A stretch of 64,000 nt of DNA from Tricholoma matsutake (lineage: Eukaryota; Basidiomycota; Agaricomycetes; Agaricales; Tricholomataceae). Each line of letters starts with the position of its first letter. Position 1 is the first letter of the stretch. The position numbers were made by a program, and so were the translations under genes. Location of the stretch: assembly GCA_026075535.2 (NCBI GenBank), contig AP026538.1:4402001-4466000 (forward strand), written 5' to 3'. Of this stretch, positions 23,289 to 33,130 are shown in pieces. The notes beneath the pieces were generated by a model that saw nothing but the letters and a program-made list of their open reading frames with translations, was not told where the DNA came from and did no database searches.

Positions 23289-23300
23289 AAAGGTCAAGCT
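22989..23300 (+). promoter_or_regulatory. G3 self-priming pair and leader hairpin train
   Basis: AGCTTGACCT at 22989-22998, 34 nt after the first T of the TATA box, is the exact reverse complement of AGGTCAAGCT at 23291-23300, two bases after the LTR. This fits self-primed reverse transcription as in Tf1 of fission yeast, where the 5' end of the RNA primes. In between are hairpins at 23038-23059, 23077-23097, 23118-23138, 23154-23173, 23193-23213 and 23223-23243. Five have the loop AAGCC; the fourth has AAGTA. Confidence 0.8.
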
Positions 23301-23339
23301 GATCTACACAGTTTACCTACCTAGGTGCAGACACAACGT

Positions 23340-24424
23340 CTTTCAGACAAAGCCCAGACAGACCTCCAACTGGAGCATCATCATCAGGAAGAACCCTGTG
23401 GTATAGATACCAGGGTCGACTAGTATGATACTCAGAACCAGCACAGAAGTGGTTCTCAAAGAGAACCAGTGACAAAGAACCCTGATACCTTGATGAAGAA
23501 GATTTTAGATCTTTCAACAAAGAAGAAACCCCAGAACAAAATCCATTCTCCCTATCCAATGACAATGCCAACATGTCTACCAAACCCACCACATCAACCA
23601 AGGAGATCAGAATACGAACCCCCTCCAACTTCACAGGGGACTGAACTAGAACTGCAAAGTTCTTACAAGAAGTGAAACTCTATTTGAGAGTGAACCATGG
23701 AATCTACAACACCGACAAGAAGAAGATCATCTTCGCATTGTCCTTCATGAACAGAGGAACTGCCACGCCCTGGGCACAGACTTGGGCAGAAAAGGAAGAC
23801 CTAGGAACCTGGTCAACCTTTGAAGTGACGCTCAAGACAGCATTCACACCAATCGATGAAGCTGGCAGAGCCAGGACTGAGATGAAAACACTGAAGCAGG
23901 GACAGGACCTGGAGGACTACATTGCACAGTTCTGAATCCTGTGAGAGAAGGCAGGAATCAATGACAATACTGCCCTCATCAAGCTCTTCATGGATGGGCT
24001 GAACCCAAAACTCCTCAAAAGAGTCTTTAACATGGAAACAATCCCCACCACGCTGGAAGGGATGATCAATGCTGCCTCCAAGTATGACAGACAATGGAGG
24101 AGAGCAAAGGCCATAACTGGGAAGGCACAAGAGGCCTTAGCAAGGAAGCTGCCCAGCTCCAAATCGAAGGAAGGTCCACTCAAGATTAACCAACTCTCCA
24201 ATCAAGAGAGGATCGAGCATATGAAGAAGGGATTATGCTTTGTGTGCCACCAACCAGGACACAGAGCGACTGAACATAAGAAAGGGGAGACAAGGACTGA
24301 AAATTGGTCACTCCCAAAGAAGAAAGGTGAAGAAGCCTACTCAAAGATCCAGGCAATCATGAAAGAACTCGACAAAGAAGGAAAGAAGAAAGCTCTCGCC
24401 TTGATAGGGGATGAGGGTTTTTAA
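23340..24424 (+). pseudogene. G3 Gag
   Basis: Reads KEIRIRTPSNFTGD ... TRTAKFLQEVKLYLRVN ... FMNRGTATPWAQTWAEKE, a Ty3-type Gag body, with stops near 23642, 23932 and 23941 (at least two TGA) and a frame change near the start. The zinc knuckle CFVCHQPGHRATEH (24238-24279) is CX2CX4HX4H, with His in place of the fourth Cys. Gag ends at TAA 24422-24424, directly after the slip site. Confidence 0.83.
24415..24421 (+). promoter_or_regulatory. G3 -1 frameshift site at the gag stop
   Basis: G-GGT-TTT fits the X-XXY-YYZ slippery heptamer and is followed at once by the gag stop TAA. A -1 shift leads into the pol frame (LKRWPASMPGTTELSV...) with no stop before protease. The same heptamer stands at the gag stop of P and Q. 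Confidence 0.7.
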
Positions 24425-25290
24425 AGAGGTGGCCTGCCTCGATGCCAGGTACCACCGAACTCTCTGTCTGCTCTGTACTACTAGCCACTTTGAAGAATCA
24501 ATCTATGTGTTTAGATGTCAAAGTGCTAGGAGCAGGCAGAGGGAAAGTCATCGAAACCGAAGCCCTACTCGACTCTGGAGCGGGAGGGATATTCATGAGT
24601 CATGAATTCACGGAGAGCAGTGGATTTGAGCTGCACCCCCTGGAGAAGGTGATCAAGGTCAAGAACGTGGATGGAACCCCAAACAAGAAAGGGGAGATCT
24701 CCCACTATGCCAGGGAGCTCCTGATGATCAATGGAAGAACCTTCCCAATGACCTTCCTCATTGCAGGACTGGGAAGGGAATCAGTCATCTTGGGCTTGCC
24801 ATGGCTCAGGAGAATCAACCCAGTAATTGACTGGAGAATTGGAACCTTCCAATTCAGGACAAATGACAAGACCCATCCTGAATTCTCTTATGGAAGAGGA
24901 AGAACCGTTATCAGTAGGGTACAGACCAAGAAAACCGACGATGAACACTTGTCATGGCGCCAGAGGGGAACCAAAAGGAAGAAGGACCCCCTAGACATGA
25001 CGAAAGAAGAGCGACAGGCATGGTGCCAAAAGATTGTCGCCAAAGAACAAGAAAAGCTCGCCCTCGAGAAGAAGACTGCCGAGGAAGAACAAGCATGATG
25101 GAAAAAGGTGGCCACCAGAGAACTGGAGAAACTGGCCGCCAGGAAAGAAGAAGGACGACTGGCATTGGCCCGAATAGTCGCAAAACAGAGGGAAAAGATT
25201 ACCCTGAAGAAAGAGAAACCGACAAATGAAGAATGGTGAATGGATTGCTGAAGAATTGTTGCCAAGGCAAGATTAATGGGGGGAGCCCTC
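24425..25290 (+). pseudogene. G3 protease and coiled linker
   Basis: Retropepsin with ALLDSGAGGIFMS (catalytic Asp, about 24568) and VILGLPWLRRINPVIDW. Then a Lys/Glu-rich linker with repeats around VAKxxEKLA (24990-25260), probably coiled coil, with TGA stops. P has a similar linker. Function of the linker is unknown. Confidence 0.82.
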
Positions 25291-27130
25291 CATGCTGAAC
25301 CAAGAAGAAGGAAGATGCCCATCGAGACAAGAAAGGCAACGATTGAAGAAATAGACGATGAAGAGATTGCGATCACGACTCTTCAGAATGTGGAACCCAT
25401 TGGGCCGCAAGACAAAGAAGACTCTGAGAAGGAAAACTCAGCACAGGCAAACCACGAACAGGCAACGGAACAGGCAATGGAACGGGCAAAGGAACAACCA
25501 AAAGAGACACCCAAACTAAGGATCAAAGATGATGAGCTACTGGTCGCCTACATCCAAGGAGAACCTGTCATTGGAATATTCGAACCAGCTAGGACACCGC
25601 TGACAGAGGAGTATGACGAGCCAAGATATGGATATTCTCTGATGACAAAGACAATCTCTCAGATCGTAAAGGCAAAAGGATCACCGCAATATGCTTATGG
25701 ACAAAATATCTGGATTAGGGCAAAGACATCGGTCTCTCAACACCTGACACACAAGAAGGAAGGAGACCCCGAACAGAAGACCCTAGATGAACTACTCCCC
25801 GAACAGTACAAGGAGTACCGACGGATATTCAAAAAGGAAGCATCGGAATGATTCCCAGAATCAAGACCCTGGGATCACACGATCGAACTGAAACCGGACT
25901 TTGTAGTGAAGGATTGCAGGGTTTACCCGTTGTCGCTGGCAGAACAAAAGAAACTCAATGAGTTTCTTGACAAAAGCCTGCAGAAAGGATACATTCAACC
26001 ATCGAAATTGCCCATGGCATCGCCATTCTTCTTCGTTGCAAAGAAGGACTCGGACGCACTATGACCCTGCCAAGATTACAGGTACTTGAATAATGGAACA
26101 ATCAAGAACACCTACCCACTGCCGCTGGTAGGAGACCTGTTGGACAAACTGAGAGGGGCGAAATGGTTTACAAAATTGGACATCCGATGGGGATATCACA
26201 ATGTCAGAATCAAGGATGGAGATCAATGGAAGGCAGCCTTCAAGATGAACCGAGGGCTGTTTGAACCAACGGTGATGTTCTTTGGATTATTCAACTCACT
26301 GGCAACCTTCCAGGCAATGATGAACGAGATATTCCATGACATGATCATAGAGGGATGGCTCGTGATTTACATGGATGACATCCTGATATTCTCCAAGGAT
26401 CAGAATGAACACCAGGAAAGGACAAAGAGGGTACTGCAAAGACTGGGAGAGAACGACCTATACTTGAAACCGGAGAAATGCAAATTCGATGTCCACGAGG
26501 TGGAATTCTTGGGTCTGATCATCTGACCAAATGAAATTGCCATGGACAACATGAAACTGGCAGGTATACAGGATTGGCCAACCCTGACAAATGTAAAGGC
26601 AGTCAGATCCTTCCTGGGATTTGGGAACTTCTACAGGAAGTTTATTGGACATTTTGCAGAGACAAGCAGACCACTTAATGAACTGACGAAGAAGAACAAA
26701 ACATTCAACTTGACAACAGAATGTGAACAGGCCTTTCAAACACTGAAAAGGAAATTTGCAGAAGCACCGGTACTGCTGATGCCAGACCCGACAAAGCCAT
26801 TCATGATTGAATCAGACACCTCAAAACATACGACAGGAGGAGTGCTGAGACAAAGGGATATGAATGGGGACTGGCATCCGTGCGCATGCGCTAACACCAA
26901 CAGAACGGAATTATGAGATTTACAACAGGGAGCTACTAGCGATAATACGATCACTAGAGACCTGGAGACACTACCTACTGGGTTCAGAACACCTGGTGGT
27001 AATCCTGTCAGACCACAAGAACTTGATGTACTTCCAAATGGCGCAGAAACTGAACAGATGACAGGCAAGATGGAGCCTATTCCTATTGGAATTCAACTTG
27101 CAAATCGTCCATGTGCCTGGATCACAGATG
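25291..27130 (+). pseudogene. G3 reverse transcriptase and RNase H
   Basis: Starts with a Gln/Glu-rich spacer, then [25 protein letters not shown]. The catalytic motif is [13 protein letters not shown] (about 26365). [15 protein letters not shown] is the connection; RNase H shows [14 protein letters not shown] and [14 protein letters not shown] stops at 25849, 26062 and 26524 each replace an expected Arg; the first is still CGA in Q and the second is still CGA in P. Inactive. Confidence 0.88.
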
Positions 27131-29368
27131 GTACAGAGTGATGCGTTATCACAGAGAGCAGATCACGTACCGGAAGAAGACAACAATAATGAAGACATCA
27201 CGATGCTGCCAGAAACAGTATTCATGAAATTCATTGATACCAAAATGCATGACTTACTTGCAGGGAGTATCATGAAAGACGACCTGGTGAAAAGCGCAAT
27301 CAAGGTGCTAAAGACCAAGGGAATGCTGCTGATAAAGTCAGCATCAGAAGACTGGAAGATAGAAGACAGCCTTCTATTCTTCCAAGACAGGTGCTACATC
27401 CCAGACAATGAAGATCTACGAAAGAAGCTGGTGCAAAAGTACCACAAAGCAGTGACCAGCGGACACCCGGGACAATGGCAAACAACCGAAATGATCAGGG
27501 GAGACTACTGGTGGCCAGGGATGATGACATACATCAAGAACTACGTTGCTGGATGTGCAATATGCCAGCAGCTGAAGGTCAACACGCACCCAATGACCCC
27601 CCCACTACAACTGATCAAATCTGAAGTGACAAGACCATTCGCGATGGTGATGACAGATTTCATAACTGACCTGCCAGAGTCCGATGGTTATGATGCACTC
27701 ATGGTCGTGGTAGACCATGGGCTCATGAAGGGGGTAATTTTTATCCCTTGCAGGAAAACTGTTAAGGGCGAAGCCTCAACCACTCGATCTAGTCGATGTC
27801 GTTCGACGAGGTGCTTCCTCGATGAGTCGTTTGGCACTAGTCTTACTCGGAGCATCCGACGTAAGATAGGTAGTGCACTCTAACAGGGCTTCTGTGTAGA
27901 GTCATTCAGGTTCACGCACTAAGGGGCTTCCTTAGTGGTTTCGAGTAAGTTCGCGAGTTGCAAGTTAAGGCTGTTAATTGCCTAGATCTAAACTAAGGAC
28001 ATCCCTACTACAAGTCGCAGTACTTATACTAGAAGGGAGGTCCCTATCGTCCAATCGGAATGGTAGATGTGTATCAAGTAACAATAGAAACAATAGGCCT
28101 CATGCCTTGCATGAGGCGTCCGATGTCACAGAGTGCTGCAGCGCAGCATGTCAGGGAACAATAAGAGATAAGCCTCATGCCTAGCATGAGGCATCCGATG
28201 TCAAGGATCCGATGTCGATCATGAGAGTCCGACATCATGGACCTCATGTCAAGGGGCTGTCGTATCACAGCATGTGTGTGAATGGGTTCAGGTGCATGGA
28301 GTCACCATGCATCAAGGGTGCCTTCCACAGGAAGGGGATCGAATGCATGCAGTCGGCATGCGTCATGCATGTGTCTGGTGTCAAGGTCATGCCCTAGGCA
28401 TGAATCATGGAGTGCCTCCTGTCTGGAGGGGATCGTTGGGTCGGTCGGGTCGGTCGGGTTCCATGAGTTACAAGGAAAATTGTAACAAAAACTGTAGATG
28501 CATTGGGAGCAGCCACCCTCTACCTAGACAATGTCTACAAATGATTCGGCCTCCCAGACAAGATTATCTCTGACAGAGATCCCAGATTTGCCTCACAGCT
28601 CTTCCAGGAGCTAGGAAGATTGCTTGGAATCAAGCTGGCGATGAGCATGGCATACCATCCCCAGACCAATGGGGAGACAGAATGGGTGAATCAAGAAGTG
28701 GAAGTGTACCTACGGATCTTCTGCTCGAACAATCAGGAGAATTGGAAGCACCTCCTCCCGACTGTGGAGTTCACGCACAACCAGAGGATGCACTCCGTAC
28801 AGAAGAACTCCCCGTTCTACCTCATGACAGGCTATGAGCCCGAGGTGATCCCACTCCCCTACCTGAAAACAAACATACCGGCCATAGAGAAGTGAATTGT
28901 TGCACTGCAACAGGCCCGAGATGAAGCTAAGGCAACTCACGACTTGGAAAGAATGACAAGGCACTTCACCACATTCAAAGAAGGAGACAGAGTGTGGCTA
29001 GAAGCGAAGAACCTCAGAATGACTCATGCAACAAAGAAGCTCACACCAAAAAGAGAAGGACCGTTCTCTATTGAGAAGGTCCTGAGCCCACTCTCCTATC
29101 AACTGAAGTTGCCAGAACAGTGGAAAATATACCCTGTATTCCATGTGGCACTTCTTTCCCCATACAAAGAAACCGAGACACATGGACCAAACTTCCCAGA
29201 ACCACTGCCCAACCTGATAGAAGGCAAATCGGAGTATGAGGTGGAAGTGATCATCGGACACAAGAAGAAAGGAAAGACCATGCACTTCCTAGTGAAGTGG
29301 GTCGGATACCTGACCTCGGAGAACTTGTGGGAGCCCAAGGGAAACCTGAAACATGCCAAGACAATCCT
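27131..29368 (+). pseudogene. G3 integrase and chromodomain, split by solo LTR S-C
   Basis: H2C2 zinc module (HKAVTSGHPGQWQ ... CAICQQ), core DFITDLPES (first Asp) before the S-C insertion at 27760, then SDRDPRFASQ and QTNGETEWVNQ (second Asp and Glu) after 28492. C-terminal module RPKREGPFSIEKVLSP-like at about 29050, then a chromodomain (YEVEVIIGHKKKGK ... WVGYLTSENLWEP, 29236-29345). In fungi, chromodomains direct integration to modified chromatin. At least one stop occurs (28895). Confidence 0.87.
27760..28487 (-). mobile_element. Solo LTR S-C (family B) in G3 integrase
   Basis: 728 bp. The sense (minus) strand runs TGTTACAATTTTCC ... GCCCTTAACA. A perfect 5-bp TSD AAAAC flanks it (27755-27759, 28488-28492). 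Without it G3 reads CRKTVDALGAA as in Q. Belongs to the same family as the LTRs of P; the start motif AGATCTAAACT (reverse complement) is at 27984-27994. Confidence 0.93.
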
Positions 29369-29373
29369 AGGGG

Positions 29374-29552
29374 CCAAGCATGAGGCATCCGATGTCAAGG
29401 ACCTGATGTCAAGGGCTGCTGCGGTGCAGCCTGTCGATCGGTGGGAGTCATATCGGAGGGTCCATCAGGATGAATCGTGTTGAGTGCGAAGGAAAAATAA
29501 AGTACCCAGCCTTGCCGGCGTACATCTGGTCATCCTGGGTTACGATAACGAA
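29374..29552 (-). repeat. First 179 bp of a family-A LTR, inverted
   Basis: The minus strand starts TGTTACAATTTTCGTTATCG and ends at GCCTCATGCTTGG, exactly where the LTR part at 22792 begins. It therefore looks like the missing front of the G3 5' LTR. Confidence 0.75.
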
Positions 29553-30094
29553 AATTGTAACAAATATAACCACTACACCACATAGACTTATGAGGTATGT
29601 CCACTTACTGCTCTAGGTACCATTGGGGTGGCTGTTCATGACAAAGCACACAGCCACATATCAACATTGCCAGCTCATCATCCACCATCATCACCACTCT
29701 CGATGACGACGCCACCTCCCTTCCACCGCTTCCCCTCCATCAACACCTGTCACCACTGCTCCTATGGCCACCACCACCTTGTCTAATGCCACCAACAGCC
29801 ACATTTGAACCACCTCGGGCCCAAATGACGACAGATGTTGTGTGGGGCCCAGGTAATGTTTTTTTACTTTTTTTGTATTGAACTAACTAACATTTTCTTT
29901 CCTTCTTTAGGTTCTAACTATATCATGACAACAAGATGACACCAAATGACAAATGAAGAACGACAAGCGAGCAACAGACAACAGACAACAAACAACAAAT
30001 GAAAAACAACAAACAACAAATGACAAATGACAAACAACAAACAACAAACAACAAATGAAGAAACGGAGAACAACGACGCAGAGAGGGAAGGCTG
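29553..30094 (-). mobile_element. X3, part 1 of an X-type element
   Basis: Diverged copy of the right part of X1 (the tRNA-like end, a CACCACC-rich stretch, and GGGCCCAAATGACG-type units with an intron-like GGTAATG ... CTAACTAAC ... CTTTAG). Short AAATGACAAACAAC repeats fill 29930-30060. P inserted here; the rest of X3 is at about 52330-53632. No gene. Confidence 0.7.
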
Positions 30095-30689
30095 TGTTAC
30101 AATTTTCCTTGTAACTCATGGAACCTGATGCACCCGACGATCCCCTCCAGACAGGAGGCACCCCTTGATTCATGCCTAGGGCATGTCCTTGACATCAGAC
30201 ACACACACAATGCATGCCAACTGCATGCATTCGATCCCCTTCCCGTGGAAGGCACCCTTGACGCATGGTGACTCCATGCACCCAAACCCACTCCCACACA
30301 TGCTGTGCTGCAGCACTCCGTGACATCGGACGCCTCATGCAAGACATGAGGCCTATTGTTTCTATTATTACTTGATACGCATCTACCTTTCCAATTGAAT
30401 GATAAGGACCTCCTTTCTAGTATAAGTACTGCAACTTGTAGTAGGGATGTCCTTAGTTTAGATCTAGGCAATTAACAGCCTTAACTTGCAACTCACAAAC
30501 TTACTTGAAACCACTAAGGAAGCCCCTTAGTGCATGAACCTGAATGACTCTATGCAGAAGCCCTGCTAGAGTGCACTACCTATCTTACATTGGACACTCC
30601 AAGTAAGACTAGTGCCGAACGACTCGTTGAGGAAGCACCTCATCGAACGACATCAACTAGATCGAGTGGTTGAGGCTTCGCCCTTAACA
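30095..30689 (+). repeat. P 5' LTR (family B)
   Basis: 595 bp, TGTTACAATT ... CCCTTAACA. TATA at 30421, inferred start AGTTTAGATCT at 30455. The U3 part is a series of short palindromes; R-U5 has hairpins with the AAGCC/AAGCA loop at 30512-30532, 30548-30571 and 30628-30642. Confidence 0.92.
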
Positions 30690-30702
30690 CAAGATCTAAA
30701 CT
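30455..30702 (+). promoter_or_regulatory. P self-priming pair
   Basis: AGTTTAGATCT (30455-30465, 34 nt after the first T of the TATA box) is the exact reverse complement of AGATCTAAACT (30692-30702), which begins two bases after the LTR. The sequences differ from the G3/Q pair but the layout is the same. Confidence 0.82.
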
Positions 30703-30735
30703 ATCTGCTAGCCCACCTACCTAGGTGTAGGCAAT

Positions 30736-31902
30736 ATGTCTCGATACACACCACAGCAACCCGGGTCTAGACAAACCCCAGACCAACCGCCAAGAGAAGC
30801 AGAACCACAGCCAGGTTCATCTTGGTACCAATACAATGGAAGACTAGTCCATTACTCGACCCCAGCACAGTGTTGGTTCTACAGATCAACTGACAGACAA
30901 CAAGGAGATTTCCTCACTGACAAAGACTTTGAACAACTGCATGCACCCCCATCCAAAACATCCACCCACTTCTTAACAGACGAAACAGACGACCTCTATA
31001 ACGAGATGTCCAAACCCACAACCACACCGATGATGTCCGTGAAGGACATTCAAATCCAATCACGAACAGACTTCTCAGGAGAGCGGACCAAGACCACCAA
31101 GTTCCTGCAGGAGATAGACCTATACCTGTGAATCAACGACCAGGTCTATGACACAAATGACAAGAAGATTATCTTCACGCTGTCCTTCATGAATGGAGGG
31201 ACAGCAGCTGCCTGGGCGCAGGCATTCGTCAACCAACACCAGTCTGAGGGACTCGGTGAATACGCAGACTTCCGACAGAAGGTCTTAGAGGCCTTCTCAC
31301 CGATCGATGACACCGGAATGGCAAAGACAGAGATCAAGAATCTCAAGCAAGGTTCAGGGAACCTTGAAGAATATGTGGTGAACTTCCACATCCTGAAAGA
31401 CAGGACAGGAATCACAGAAGATGCAGCCATGATCGAGTACTTCATGGATGGACTGCACCCCAAATTACTGAAGAGGGTACACACGATGGAAACAGTACCC
31501 AACACTCTCAAGGGCTGGATAAAGGCAGCCTCGAAATATGAAGGCCAATGGAAACGGGCCATGGCAATCCTGGGAAAGACCAGGCAGAACCAGAAGACAA
31601 ACAAAACAACAAAGAAAGAACAGCCCTCTCTTGACATCAACTGACTGACGAACCAAGAACGTGTGAAACACCTCCGGAAGGGATTGTGTTTCATCTGCCA
31701 CCAACCGGGACACTGATCGTCCGACCACAGGGATGGAAAGAACCCCACTCAGACAGGGTCAGCGCCCCCTCCCTACCAAAACCACTTCACCCAGAAGAAG
31801 ACTGGGGTGGACACCTATCAGAAGATCTGCACAATGCTGGATGAACTAGATGAAGAAGAAAAGGAATGAGCCCTCAACCTCATGGAGGAATCGGGTTTTT
31901 AG
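30736..31902 (+). pseudogene. P Gag
   Basis: Starts MSRYTPQQPGSRQTPDQPP, with a Pro/Gln-rich head, then the Gag body FLQEIDLYL ... FMNGGTAAAWAQAF ... FMDGLHPKLLKRV. The knuckle CFICHQPGH-stop-SSDH is again CCHH. Stops at 31129, 31642, 31714 and 31867 are all TGA, the expected product of CGA decay. Ends TAG 31900-31902, next to the slip site G-GGT-TTT at 31893-31899. Confidence 0.85.
31893..31899 (+). promoter_or_regulatory. P -1 frameshift site
   Basis: G-GGT-TTT immediately before the gag stop TAG; the -1 frame continues LEQRPDTTPVTTEVSIGSV into protease. Same arrangement as G3 and Q although the following bases differ. Confidence 0.7.
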
Positions 31903-33130
31903 AACAGCGGCCTGATACGACGCCAGTCACCACTGAAGTCTCCATAGGATCTGTACTCTTAGCTACCATGAATAGACAATCTATGCGCCTGTCTATTCAG
32001 GTAGCTGAGTCAGACAATGGGAAAGACGTCGCAACAAACGCACTCCTCGACTCTGGAGCAGGAGGAGTCTTTATCAACTCGAACTTCGTCGAATGAGAAG
32101 GGGTCAGAACATATCCCTTAGGCTGCACCATCTGGGCCACAAACATAGACGGGACCCTGAACAAGCAGGGAACGATCACCAGATGTGTGAAAGGAAGACT
32201 CCACATCAATGGAAGGAGCTACCCAATAGAATACCTAGTTGCCGGACTAGGCAAAGAATCGGTAATCCTGGGCCTGCCATGGCTGCGAGAGATAAACCCA
32301 ATCATCGATTGGAAGAAGGGAACCTTTGAGTTCTGAGATGAAGAATGACAGGCTTAAATCCAGCGGATCCTGGAAAAGACAAGAAGAGCCGAACAGGCCC
32401 TCCCGAATACCTTGAACCTTCCGAAAATTAATGCCGGAAGGGAGGCGCCCGATGACAAGATGGCACAAATTCGACACATTGTAGCCAAGACAAGACAGAG
32501 GCTCTCTGAAGAGAAAGAGAAGAGCCTTGCCCGAGCCAGATTAGCTGTGGCAAAAACCAGAAAAAGACTCTCCAAGGAGAAGGAGAGAAACCTTACCCGA
32601 GCATGACTAGCCGTAGCAAAAACGAAGGAAAGGCTTTCCGAAAAGAAAGCCAAGGAACTGAATTCTGCCCAGATAGCTGTCACAAAGACCAGGAACAGCA
32701 ATGCCCCTAAACAAGCCAGAGGCCTTGAAGCAGCACGATGTGCTGTTGCCAAGACCCGAGAGAACCAGAAGAAGAAACAACTGGAAAAGGGCAAAAACAA
32801 AGAATGTGACAGGGCACAACGAATTGTGCAAAGGATGAAGGAATTGCTAACCTCCACAGGGGAGGGAAGCACCAGCAAAAGGAACATGAAAACAACACTA
32901 CAAAACAGGATAAACAACCCTCGACAAGGAACTACCCTGACCCACAATATTAGGACCCCAGATCATGGTACCACCAATGCTGAAGTACCTATGCCCAGGG
33001 AGACTCCCCCTCAAGTGAAGGTTGAGGAGATACCTGATGAAGAATTACTGGCAGATACCAGCATGGAAATACGAGCAACAAAAGAGACCTATGAACAAGA
33101 TGCAACAGACCTCTTGATTGCATATGTATG
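31903..33130 (+). pseudogene. P protease and repeat-bearing coiled linker
   Basis: Retropepsin centre ALLDSGAGGVFINS (about 32045) and VILGLPWLREINPIIDW, with stops and frame changes. The linker (32350-32840) holds about five tandem units of 22-27 residues of the form LAVAKTRKRLSKEKE, a highly charged probable coiled coil. Confidence 0.82.

Larger units (their letters stand above)
22792..29552 (+). mobile_element. G3, chromodomain Ty3/gypsy element with a broken LTR
   Basis: Plus-strand gag-pol flanked on the left by the last 497 bp of its 5' LTR (22792-23288). The missing first 179 bp of the LTR lie inverted at the far end (29374-29552). Domain order is Gag, protease, coiled linker, RT, RNase H, integrase, chromodomain. 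Solo LTR S-C interrupts the integrase. No 3' LTR is seen. LTR and proteins match element Q (LTR family A). Confidence 0.87.
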
